DNA from: Corallococcus sp. CA053C | Lineage (GTDB): Bacteria > Myxococcota > Myxococcia > Myxococcales > Myxococcaceae | NCBI RefSeq assembly: GCF_003611675.1 | Contig: NZ_RAWA01000010.1 | Location: 1 to 62,039 of the forward strand | DNA length: 62,039 bases | Direction of reading: 5' to 3' | Part shown: in pieces, positions 43,433 to 51,805 of the stretch | How positions within the stretch are numbered: position 1 is the first letter of the stretch | Layout: each line of letters starts with the position of its first letter | The notes under the pieces: generated by a model | The model's input: only the letters and a program-made list of their open reading frames with translations | Database searches by the model: none | What the model was told of the DNA's origin: nothing | Position numbers and translations under genes: made by a program

Positions 43433-45721
43433 TCAATCCGCGAACGTGTTCGGCTCCTTGCTGAAGCCCGCCTCGCGGTGATGCTTCAGCCGCTCCGAGC
43501 GCGACGCGTGTTCGAGCGCGGCGATGATGGCCTTCTCCGCGTCCGGGCCCCAGTCCTTCACCTTGGCGGGGTCCACGCCCTTGTCCTTCACGTACTTCTC
43601 GAGCGCCGCGGCGGCGACCCTTCCGCCCGAGCCCGCGTTGACCGCGAGGTCGGTCATGATGGCATTGCCATACTCGCTGGTGACGACGTCCTTGAGGTGG
43701 AGCTTCGCCTTCACGGGTTCGCCATGGGCGTCCTTGCCGGTCACCGACACCGAGCGCTCGCGGGTGCCGGAGATCTTCCCCTCGTTGGCGAAGCGGATCT
43801 GCGCCTGCTGCATCGCCGGGTCGGCGCCCGCGGCCATGTAGACGGCCGACAGCTTCACGTCGGTGCGGATCGCCTCGGCCGCCTCGACGCCCTTGAGCAC
43901 AGAGCCATCCGCGCGGGTGAGCACCACGCCCTTCGCGTCGATGTCCAACCCGTACTTGCCAAAGCTCTTCTCATATTGTGTCGGGTCGGTCTTCTTCAGG
44001 TCCCGCATGAAGTCGGCCAGGGTGCCGTTGCCGTCCTTGCCGAGCGTCCACTGGGTGAAGCCCCATGAGACACGCCCCGTGTCCCAGGTGTTCACCTTGC
44101 TGAAGGTGCCCTCCAGGCCGGAGATGGACGCGAGGATCTTCTGTCGGTCCTCGCTGATGCCACTCTTCTCCAGCTCGGTGCCGACGATGTCGGCCGAGTC
44201 CCCCGCGACGGCGCCGCCGTCCACCGCCTTCCACGAGTTCGTGTACGCGGTTTCGCGGCCATCGCGCATCCGGACGGTCCTCCCGTCCACCGTGACGTCC
44301 GAGCGGATCTGCGGCACGTCCACCATCGGCGTGTAGGCGGCGACCCGGGCGAGCAGGCCGTCCTTCACCGTCTTCTGATGGTCCTGGGCCTCGGTGAGCT
44401 TCGCCCGGGCCGCATCCAGCTCCGCCTTCTGGGACTGCTTGAGCGTCTCTGCTTCCTTCGCATCCTTCGGCACCTTCGCCTTCGCGTGCTTCTTCTCCAG
44501 CGTGGCGACCCGTTCCTCGGCGTGCTTCACGGCGTCGTTGGCGCGGTGGAGCCCCGGGTTCGAACCGAGGTGATCCTTCAGCCACGTCTTGACCTTCTCG
44601 CCCTCGGCGGTGACCTTCTTGTCCGCGGCCTCGAGCTTCGCCTGCGCCGCCTTCTTCGCCGGCTCGGTGGTCGCCTTGTCGAGGGCCGCCTGCGCCGTGT
44701 TGCGCGCCTTCACCGCGTCCTTCAACGGGCCGTAGAGCTTCGCCTTCGGTGGCTTCCACGTCGCGATGTTGACGGGGATGAGGTCGTTGAGCTCCACGGC
44801 GTTGCCACGCTTGATGGTGCCCTCGTCCCGGGAGGTCACCTGGATGGCGTCCAGGTTCTTCTGGATGTCGGGGGCCGACGTCGGGGTGGTCGCCGCGGCC
44901 TTCACCGGGGCCTGCACCGGCGCGGCAGGCGCGGCAGGCGCGGCAGGCGCGGCAGGCGCGGTCGACACCATCCGCGCGAGTGCCGCGAGCGCGCGCTTCA
45001 GGTCCGGCCCTTCGAGCTCCAGGTGGAGCGCTTCGCGCAGCGGGGTCGTGGTCAGCTTCTCGTAGCGCTCCGCCACCTGCGGCAGCAGGGCGGGGTCCAC
45101 GTCCTCCAGGACCTTGAGGACGGCGGCCTCGTCGGTGCCCCAGATGTCATCCATCGCGGCCTTCAGCTTCGTCGCGGCGGCCTCCGCGGGGCTGGCGTTC
45201 GCCTTGGACTTCGACGCCATCGCGGCCATCGGGTTGAAGGAGAAGGCCTGGTTGGTGGGCGGACGCCCGCGAATCTGCTCCGCCAGGCGAGCAAGGGTCG
45301 CCCCCGTCGCGCCGCTGGCGATGGCCTTGAAGAGGAAGACGCGCTCGGCGCCCGCGTCCGCGCGGGGTGAGGCCTTGGCGCTGACGCCCGCCTTCGACAG
45401 CAGGGTCGACAGCTCCTTCTGCTGCGCGGGGCTGAACCCGGCGATGGCCTGCGTCGCGGTGGCGACGACGGAGGCAGGCAGCGCGCCGGAGAGCACCTGC
45501 AACAAGGCCTGTCGGAGGGGTCCTTCCGGGAGCGCGGCCACTTGCTGCCCGACCTGCTGCTGCGCGGGAGCCTTCGGGCCCGCCGCGACCGGAGCCGCCA
45601 TGGACGACGCGGAGCTGGGGGCGCGTGAAGGCACCGCCGCGGCAGGCGCCTTCGTGACAGGCACGTCCGCCTTCAAGACCTGTGAGAGCTTCGGGGCGGG
45701 TGAGCGGGTGATCTTGACCAT
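43433..45721 (-). CDS. multidomain protein: annexin-like repeat, coiled coil, lysozyme-like end
   Basis: 762 residues without signal peptide. Residues 183-251 look like one annexin repeat: LKAAMDDIWGTDEAAVLKVLED with the GTDE calcium loop at 195-198, then Y-E-K-L and LHLELEGPDLKRALAAL. An Ala/Pro linker (253-285) follows, then a long coiled coil (about 327-460, Ala/Lys-rich). The C-terminal part (505-762) resembles a lysozyme-superfamily fold: Glu537 in ISGLEGTFSKVNTWD and SWGFTQWTLG. It converges on the LysM/Cys-His gene, and both lack signals and target peptidoglycan by motif, so they may be predatory effectors. Function is inference only. Confidence 0.68.
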   Translation of the reverse strand: MVKITRSPAPKLSQVLKADVPVTKAPAAAVPSRAPSSASSMAAPVAAGPKAPAQQQVGQQVAALPEGPLRQALLQVLSGALPASVVATATQAIAGFSPAQQKELSTLLSKAGVSAKASPRADAGAERVFLFKAIASGATGATLARLAEQIRGRPPTNQAFSFNPMAAMASKSKANASPAEAAATKLKAAMDDIWGTDEAAVLKVLEDVDPALLPQVAERYEKLTTTPLREALHLELEGPDLKRALAALARMVSTAPAAPAAPAAPAAPVQAPVKAAATTPTSAPDIQKNLDAIQVTSRDEGTIKRGNAVELNDLIPVNIATWKPPKAKLYGPLKDAVKARNTAQAALDKATTEPAKKAAQAKLEAADKKVTAEGEKVKTWLKDHLGSNPGLHRANDAVKHAEERVATLEKKHAKAKVPKDAKEAETLKQSQKAELDAARAKLTEAQDHQKTVKDGLLARVAAYTPMVDVPQIRSDVTVDGRTVRMRDGRETAYTNSWKAVDGGAVAGDSADIVGTELEKSGISEDRQKILASISGLEGTFSKVNTWDTGRVSWGFTQWTLGKDGNGTLADFMRDLKKTDPTQYEKSFGKYGLDIDAKGVVLTRADGSVLKGVEAAEAIRTDVKLSAVYMAAGADPAMQQAQIRFANEGKISGTRERSVSVTGKDAHGEPVKAKLHLKDVVTSEYGNAIMTDLAVNAGSGGRVAAAALEKYVKDKGVDPAKVKDWGPDAEKAIIAALEHASRSERLKHHREAGFSKEPNTFAD
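44921..44961 (-). repeat. 9-bp tandem repeat inside coding sequence
   Basis: Four and a half copies of CGCGGCAGG encode the APAAPAAPA linker of the annexin-like protein. Copy number may vary between strains. Confidence 0.85.
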
Positions 45722-45905
45722 GAGGCTTCGCAGGCTAACGCATCACGCGAGCGTCTGGCATCAGGCGGCGCTCCAGCGTGTGCGTGATGAAGCGCGTTTC
45801 CCAGGTATGTTTCACGGACAGGGGGTCGGGCGTCCTGGATTCGGCGATTGAAGCCAGCATCACCAGGAGGAGTCTCCATGCTCCCTGAAGCGCGGCACCC
45901 GCCGG

Positions 45906-45928
45906 GGCCCCACCCCTCCAGGCGGGGC
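45906..45928 (-). terminator. possible hairpin terminator
   Basis: GGCCCCACC pairs with GGCGGGGCC around a short loop, 13 bases after the stop of the minus-strand lipoprotein gene. One internal G-T-type mismatch and no T-run make it weak. Confidence 0.35.
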
Positions 45929-45941
45929 CACGGCAGGGGGC

Positions 45942-46841
45942 TTACGGGACGGCGCTCACGTCCACGTCGACCACGCGCGGCTCCTCGGTGCTGCTCGCGC
46001 CGGTGAGCGAGGGCATCGCGGCGCTCACCTGGAGCGTCAGCGCCAGCTCTCCGGTGGCGAGCTGCGTGGGCACGTACTTCCAGAAGAGGCGCACGGGGCC
46101 CGCCGTCTCCCCTTCCGCCAGCAGCGCCTCGCGGGCGCGCTGTTCAATCTCCGCCGTGGTCAGCCGCGTGTGCAGCAGGTGGCCCTGGCGGCCGAGCGCC
46201 GGCCACTTGATCAGCGCCCGCTGGAAGCCGCCATCCGGCCCGTGACTCACCACCGCGCGGTGGCCCTCCACGCGGATGCCATTGATGGCGCGCAGCACGA
46301 AGGTCTTGTGGCGGTGGAGCTCGGGGGTGCCGACGACGCCGCCCTCCTCGCTCTGGAGGAACGACTGCACCTGGCGCACCGGCCCCAGCTCCGCCGTGGG
46401 GATGCCCCAGCGCTGCAGCCGGGCCAGGGCCAGGCGCTGCAACACCGCGGGGTCCTGCGCCGTCGCCGGGCCGCTCTCGGTCTTGCTCAGCACCAGCACG
46501 CTGCCGGCGTTGGGGTCCGCCTCCAGCTTCCAGGTCTGGGACTCCAGGTCGCGGCGCAGCGCGACCCCTCCCGTCAGGGAGAAGGCTTCGGTCGTCCCCA
46601 CCAGCCCGCGCTGCAGCACCGCGGGGTCGAACGCGGTGCGCGGGAGCAGTTCGGCGGGCAGCGTCCCGGTAGGAGGCGTGGCGATCCCCGTGGAGTCGAA
46701 GGTGAAGCCGGTGGCCACCGCCGTCGCGGCGTTCGCGAGCTGCGCGACGGTGTCCACGGGGGCGGGAGGCTCACTGCTGTCACAGCCGAGCGCGACGGTG
46801 AGCGGGAGGGCGGTCAGGAGGCGGAGGAAATGGGTCTTCAT
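45942..46841 (-). CDS. unknown lipoprotein
   Basis: 299 residues from ATG 46841, which starts a lipoprotein signal (VALGC). The mature part is a mixed alpha/beta domain with FLQSEEGGVVGTPELHRHKTFVLRAINGIRVEGHRAVVSHGPDGG, recalling propeptide-type folds of secreted proteases, though I cannot name the family. Downstream of the DUF6345-like gene by 44 bases on the same strand, so they may be co-transcribed. If the propeptide likeness is real, it could inhibit or chaperone that putative protease. Confidence 0.65.
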   Translation of the reverse strand: MKTHFLRLLTALPLTVALGCDSSEPPAPVDTVAQLANAATAVATGFTFDSTGIATPPTGTLPAELLPRTAFDPAVLQRGLVGTTEAFSLTGGVALRRDLESQTWKLEADPNAGSVLVLSKTESGPATAQDPAVLQRLALARLQRWGIPTAELGPVRQVQSFLQSEEGGVVGTPELHRHKTFVLRAINGIRVEGHRAVVSHGPDGGFQRALIKWPALGRQGHLLHTRLTTAEIEQRAREALLAEGETAGPVRLFWKYVPTQLATGELALTLQVSAAMPSLTGASSTEEPRVVDVDVSAVP

Positions 46842-46885
46842 GGCGTTTCGTTCTCTTGGATTCGAAGGGGTGGGAGCGACTGTCA

Positions 46886-47749
46886 TCAGGGCAGGCTGCG
46901 GCCGCTGTCGGGGTCGCATCCGCCCACGAAGAAGTAGCTGGAGCCGGTCTTGCTTCCGGTGTTCTTGCGGTCCTTCCAGCCACCCGCCTCGAACATGCTC
47001 TTGCGCAGCGCCTTGGTCTCACCGAAGACGATGGACACCGGGCAGTCGTCCTTGAAGACGCCCCAGTCGTAGGCCTCGTCGATCCAGTTCTCACCCACGC
47101 CGTCGTTCTTCGAGCTGGCCGTGTAGTCGTCCAGGTAGCGCTTGACGAAGTTGCCGCACGACGAGTCACCGTGGAACGCATTCCAGATGCTGAAGCCACT
47201 GGTGCTCGTGACGAGCTGCCTGTAGCCGCCCTGCTCCCAGATCTCGATGTTGCCGGACTGACAGGCCTTCACGACGGCGATGTCCAGCTTGCCGTTGCCC
47301 AGGCGCATGTGGATGTCCGTGATGGCTTCACACGAGTCCACGTTGGTCCCCATCACCAGCCAGCTCCGGTTGTACGCCGTGTTGTGGCCGCCATGGGTGT
47401 GCACGAAGACGACGTCCGCGTCGTCCACGCCCGCGTTGAGCTGGGCGTCCTTCGCGTCCACCGCCTCCCCCTTCGCCGCGTCGGTCCAGAGGTCCGTGCG
47501 CGCGAGGCCGTTGTTGAGCGTGCGCACGTCGGTCCACTGCCCGGCGTTCTTGAGCGAGGTGAAGTAGTCCGCCACCACCTGCGCCGTCTTCGTGTGCACG
47601 GAGTGCGAGTCGGCATCGCACTGCCCCGCGCCGCCAAAGCTGGCGATGCCATAGACATGCGCCTCGTTCGCCAGCGCCGCCGCCGGCAGGAGCAGTGCCC
47701 CCGCGAGCGCCGCGCCCGTCCACTGCGTCGTTGGCTTCCGGAATCTCAT
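46886..47749 (-). CDS. DUF6345-like secreted caspase-fold protein
   Basis: 287 residues from ATG 47749 with a purine-rich GGGGGAGA upstream. A Sec signal ends near ALA-NEA. Two segments resemble the clan CD dyad: VVFVHTHGGH (His117, His119, His122) and VVKACQSG (Cys163), spaced as in caspase and gingipain folds. A run of further Cys (C44, C140, and later DSSCGN, DDCPV, GGCDP) suggests disulphides. It is probably an exported cysteine peptidase or a degenerate relative. It is followed by a lipoprotein gene on the same strand. Confidence 0.7.
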   Translation of the reverse strand: MRFRKPTTQWTGAALAGALLLPAAALANEAHVYGIASFGGAGQCDADSHSVHTKTAQVVADYFTSLKNAGQWTDVRTLNNGLARTDLWTDAAKGEAVDAKDAQLNAGVDDADVVFVHTHGGHNTAYNRSWLVMGTNVDSCEAITDIHMRLGNGKLDIAVVKACQSGNIEIWEQGGYRQLVTSTSGFSIWNAFHGDSSCGNFVKRYLDDYTASSKNDGVGENWIDEAYDWGVFKDDCPVSIVFGETKALRKSMFEAGGWKDRKNTGSKTGSSYFFVGGCDPDSGRSLP

Positions 47750-47863
47750 GGTCCAGGTCTCCCCCCCGAATGGGGTGTAGGTGTGTTGGCCTCTCCTCAA
47801 CGGAGCCCGGAACCCTTCCTCCTCACCTCCCTGGACGTTTTCCCCAGACGCTAGACTGGCCCC

Positions 47864-49003
47864 ATGGCCACAAGGCACCGCGTCTATCTTGTCCCGGGCT
47901 TCTTCGGCTTCACCCAGATGGGTGACAAGGAAACGGAGCGCATCGCCTATTTCCAGCACGTCCCCGGGTTGCTCCAGCAGCGGTTCAAGGAGCGCGGCAT
48001 CGACGCGGACGTGCAGCTCGTGGCCTCCTCCCCCACCTCCGGGCTCGAGGCGCGCGCCCGCGACATCTTCCGGGAGATGGCCCGGACGGCGGACAAGGAC
48101 GACGCGGCGCTCCACCTCGTCGGACACTCCACGGGCGGGCTGGATGCGCGGAGCGCCGTCTCCCTCCGCATGGCCCAGGAGGCCCCGGCCTTCGTGAAGC
48201 GCGTGCGCTCGGTGGTGACCGTCGCCACCCCGCATCACGGCACCCCGCTGGCGACCTTCTTCCACCAGGGCGACCTGGGCAAGACGCTGCTGCGCTACCT
48301 GTGGCTCTTCACCTTCCTCACCCTGCACCGCAAGGCCATGCCCTTCAGGGCCGCGGTGCTCCAGGCGTGCTACCGGATCGTCCTGCTGGGCGAGCACGCG
48401 AAGCTCCCGCCCAACCTCTTCAATCAAATCGCCCGGCTGACGGCGGACCTGTCCGAGAGCGAGCGCGAGGAGCTCATCCAGTTCTTCAGCCGGGTGGGCG
48501 AGGACCAGACGCTGATCCGCGACCTCATGCCGGTGAGCGCGCAGGCCTTCAACGCGAACACGGCGGACCGGGAGGGCGTGCGCTACGGCAGCGTCATCAC
48601 GGGCGCCCCGCCGCCCACGCTGCTCCGCCGCCTGTCTCCCCGCCTGCTGTTGCCCCCGGACTCGCTCCTCTACGGCATCTTCTGCTTCCTGTATGGGAAG
48701 AGCGCGCCCCTCTCCCCGGAGTTGAAGATTCCCGAGCGCACGCCCACGCAGACCCAGGCCCTTGAAGGGGCCTTTGGCAGGAAGTTCGAGTCGTGGAGCG
48801 ACGGCATCGTCCCCAGTCGCTCGCAGGTCTGGGGAGAGGTCCTCCACGTCGCGACCGCGGACCACCTGGACGTCATGGGCCACTTCGACCAGCCGGAGGA
48901 ATACATCAGCTGGCTGAAGTCAGGCTCCCACTTCCAGGAGAAGCAATTCCATGAAGTGTGGGAGCGGGTGATCGACTTCATGGTGGGCAGGCCCCCCGCC
49001 TGA
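47864..49003 (+). CDS. alpha/beta-hydrolase lipase-like protein
   Basis: 379 residues. Alpha/beta-hydrolase triad candidates: nucleophile Ser89 in VGHSTGG, Asp in SDGIVPSRSQ, His in ADHLDVMGHF. The oxyanion region is YLVPGFFGF near residues 8-16. No signal peptide. The spacing and lid-like helical insert fit triacylglycerol lipases or PGAP1-like esterases. It diverges from the DUF6345-like gene across 114 bases. It may be unrelated to the RADAR genes 78 bases downstream. Confidence 0.82.
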   Translation: MATRHRVYLVPGFFGFTQMGDKETERIAYFQHVPGLLQQRFKERGIDADVQLVASSPTSGLEARARDIFREMARTADKDDAALHLVGHSTGGLDARSAVSLRMAQEAPAFVKRVRSVVTVATPHHGTPLATFFHQGDLGKTLLRYLWLFTFLTLHRKAMPFRAAVLQACYRIVLLGEHAKLPPNLFNQIARLTADLSESEREELIQFFSRVGEDQTLIRDLMPVSAQAFNANTADREGVRYGSVITGAPPPTLLRRLSPRLLLPPDSLLYGIFCFLYGKSAPLSPELKIPERTPTQTQALEGAFGRKFESWSDGIVPSRSQVWGEVLHVATADHLDVMGHFDQPEEYISWLKSGSHFQEKQFHEVWERVIDFMVGRPPA

Positions 49004-49081
49004 CCTGGGACGCGCCAGGGCGCACCTGCGAGCTGGCTCCCGGGTGGGGCGCATCCCGTCCCGGGCTCCCTATCCTTCTCC

Positions 49082-51805
49082 ATGGACACGAAACCGAGCC
49101 ATGGGGACGAGACGCGCCACTACGTGCCCACGCCCTTCCCCGAGTCCAGGGCCTTCCCCTGGGACGACCTGCTGGAGCCCACGCAGCGGGGCCTGTACGA
49201 GCTCTTGTCCTGGCTGGAAGCCGCCTGCGGAAGCAGCCTGGCCGCGGGGGACGTCCGGGACGAGCACCTCTCCACCAGCCTGCTCATCTCCGGCCCCCGC
49301 GGCTCCGGGAAGACCACCGTCCTGCTCAGCGCCGTCCAGGCCCTGCGCCACTGGAGGGCGTTCCTCGGGCTGACGCGGGGAGGGCAACTGGAGGCCGGTG
49401 CCAGCGGGGCGCGGGCTTCGGGCAGGGAGGCGATGCGCAGGGACCTGTGCACGACGCTCGAACGCATCGAAGGGCGCGTCGTGTGGCTGGAGCCGCTCGA
49501 CCTGGAACCGGTTCCCCCGGGGGCCAACCTCCTGGCCACCCTGCTGGTGCGCGTGCGCGCCGCCCTCGATGCGCCCCAGGAGGACACGTCCCCGAGCACC
49601 GGGCACGGCAGGTGGTCCTCCTCCATCCTCGAGGAGAGCGCGGAAGAGGCCTGGGGAAAGCTGGACCACCTCATCCGCGATGCCTCGTTCATGTGGGAGG
49701 ACAGCGCGTCGACGCTCGATACGCGAGCGCGCGCGGAGCAGCAGATCAAGGCCGCGGAAATCTACGCCACCTTCCAGCACCGCTTCGCGCGGGCCATGGA
49801 GGACGTGGCGAAGACGCTGTCCCTGCCCCGCTTCGGCACCGCCCAGGGCGAGCAGGTCATCCTCGTCCTGCCCATCGACAACGTGGACCGCAGCATCGAA
49901 CACCTCCACAACATCGTGAAGCTCACCCGCATGGTGGCCAGCCGCCGGCTCTGGTTCGTGCTGGCCGCGGGCCACCAGGAGTTCCAGCTCTTCATGGAGC
50001 GCTCCTTCCAGAAGGAGCTCATCCTCTCCGGGCAGGCGGGCCTCGGGAGCGCCGGCCAGGACGAGACGCTCTCCATCGCCCGGCGCCAGTCGGCCACCAC
50101 CCTGCGCCGCGCGCTGCCTCCCAGCTACCGCATCGACCTGGGGCCCGTGGATCCCTACAAGGCGTGGGACTTCTGCCCCCAGGGGGTGGAACCGGAGGAC
50201 TCAGGGCAGACGCTGGGCAGTCTGCTGGAGCAGCTCCGGCTGCCCTGCCCCCCGAAGCGGGAGAAGACGCAGGTGCTGACCTGCTTCGCGGACCTCATCA
50301 ACCTGGCGCCCCGGCTCTCCGACACGGTGAAGACGACCTACCGCGCGGCCACGCAGGACGGGCGGGACGTGCCCCAGCCCAAGGTCATCCTCACCCACCC
50401 GGGCAAGCTTGCCCTCGGATTGCCGGCGCGCACCCTGCAGGACCTCTGGCACGCCGCCCGGCGCGAACTCCAGAGCACCCACGCTGCCCCCGGGGAGGCC
50501 GCCAGCTCCGAGGGAGAGCGGACCGTGCGGGTGGCCACGGAGATGCTGCGCAATGCCATTGATGAAAGCGACCTGCCGGCCTGGGCGAGCCAGCAGTTGC
50601 TCAACCGCATCCTCCGGTATGACGACAAGGGGCTCATCTTCCTGGACCTGACGGGCAGGCCGGTGCGCCGCTCCAAGCGGACCACCCTGTCGGACGTCCT
50701 GGAGTGGCCGCGGCGGGTGCGGGAGGGCAACGAAGACGCGGACGCGGACGCGAACGAACGGGTGCTCCTCAGCGAGCTGCACCTGCGGCACTTCCACGAC
50801 GTGGTGCTGATGCTGAGCGACCCGGACCAGGAGGGGCCCGGCGTGACCCTGCCCGGCAACGTGGCCGGCTGGTTCATGCTGCTGCACGACGTGCTGATGC
50901 TGTTCGAGCCGCCCCGGGTGCTGAACCCGGAGGTGACGCCCTTCGAGATGAGCCCCGAGCTGGTCGTGACGATGCACGAGCTGTGGGTGGACTCGACCAC
51001 GCACCACGAGCCGCTCGTCCAGGTCGAGTGCTGGTGGAGCCTTCCCACCTGGAGGACCTTCGTCGAGTTCGCCATCTTCACCGCGCAGTGGAAGGCGTTC
51101 CTGAAGAGGACGGCGGACGGGTTCTTCCAGGTCGACAACATGCGGGACTCGCGTCTGAAGGTCAGCGCCCAACACCGCTTCATCCTGGCGGCCTGGGTGG
51201 AGAACATCTGCTCGGTGTCGGGCCGGGAGCTGGGCAGATGGGACTGGGGCGACGCGCACCAGGGGATGGAGTCGGTGGTCCAGGCGAGGGGGCTCGCCAC
51301 CGTGCTGGGGCCCTACGAGCAGCGGGTGCGCCACGCGGTGGCGAAGCTCCTGGAGGACATCCGCAACTACAGCGTGGGGTCAGACCGGCTGTGGACGGCC
51401 CGGGTGTGGCTCCAGAACTCGCTGCCCCTGATGGTGCTGCCGGAGTTCGCTCCGGCCCCCACCCTCAGCGAGCTGCTGCGCTGGCAGGCCGGGGAGACGG
51501 ATGCGAACGAGGTCTGGGACGAGCTGGTGGCGTACTGGAGCCACCATGGGCCCTGGCTGACACGGCTGCGCGAGCAGATGGTGCGCGCCGCGGTGGGACG
51601 CTCCGGCGCGTCCGAGGCGCTCCGCCGCCACCTCGGGAAGGACGAGGGCCGGGACATGGGCCTGTACTACGACTGGCTCGACACCGTGGTGCGGGCGTGG
51701 TTCCAGGCCATGGACCAGGAGGGCGACCCGCTGGAGATGGAGGCGTTGCGGAAGATGTCTCCCCTGCGGCACCTCCAGGGTGGCGCCAGCCATGAGCAGC
51801 ACTGA
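49082..51805 (+). CDS. rdrA: RADAR ATPase RdrA
   Basis: 907 residues. A P-loop ATPase domain is at the N-terminus: Walker A GPRGSGKTT (71-79, Lys77) and Walker B VILVLPIDNVDRS (Asp266, Asp269), with sensor-like WFVLAAGHQEF after it; the rest is helical. Size, P-loop placement and the overlapping adenosine-deaminase-like partner match RdrA of RADAR (restriction by an adenosine deaminase acting on RNA), where RdrA ATPase rings bind RdrB and activate it in phage-infected cells. Assignment rests on architecture, not alignment. The upstream 78 bases would hold the promoter. Confidence 0.82.
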   Translation: MDTKPSHGDETRHYVPTPFPESRAFPWDDLLEPTQRGLYELLSWLEAACGSSLAAGDVRDEHLSTSLLISGPRGSGKTTVLLSAVQALRHWRAFLGLTRGGQLEAGASGARASGREAMRRDLCTTLERIEGRVVWLEPLDLEPVPPGANLLATLLVRVRAALDAPQEDTSPSTGHGRWSSSILEESAEEAWGKLDHLIRDASFMWEDSASTLDTRARAEQQIKAAEIYATFQHRFARAMEDVAKTLSLPRFGTAQGEQVILVLPIDNVDRSIEHLHNIVKLTRMVASRRLWFVLAAGHQEFQLFMERSFQKELILSGQAGLGSAGQDETLSIARRQSATTLRRALPPSYRIDLGPVDPYKAWDFCPQGVEPEDSGQTLGSLLEQLRLPCPPKREKTQVLTCFADLINLAPRLSDTVKTTYRAATQDGRDVPQPKVILTHPGKLALGLPARTLQDLWHAARRELQSTHAAPGEAASSEGERTVRVATEMLRNAIDESDLPAWASQQLLNRILRYDDKGLIFLDLTGRPVRRSKRTTLSDVLEWPRRVREGNEDADADANERVLLSELHLRHFHDVVLMLSDPDQEGPGVTLPGNVAGWFMLLHDVLMLFEPPRVLNPEVTPFEMSPELVVTMHELWVDSTTHHEPLVQVECWWSLPTWRTFVEFAIFTAQWKAFLKRTADGFFQVDNMRDSRLKVSAQHRFILAAWVENICSVSGRELGRWDWGDAHQGMESVVQARGLATVLGPYEQRVRHAVAKLLEDIRNYSVGSDRLWTARVWLQNSLPLMVLPEFAPAPTLSELLRWQAGETDANEVWDELVAYWSHHGPWLTRLREQMVRAAVGRSGASEALRRHLGKDEGRDMGLYYDWLDTVVRAWFQAMDQEGDPLEMEALRKMSPLRHLQGGASHEQH

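Noticed and set aside
44921-44961. Short tandem repeat considered as a CRISPR or VNTR regulator
   Set aside because: Unit of 9 bp without spacers, in frame, encoding an Ala/Pro linker.
47785-47801. GTTG-N9-CAAC in the lipase/DUF6345 divergent region, same spacing as the catabolic operator
   Set aside because: The inner bases are not symmetric and do not fit TTGGCA-N3-yGyCAA, so it is likely chance.
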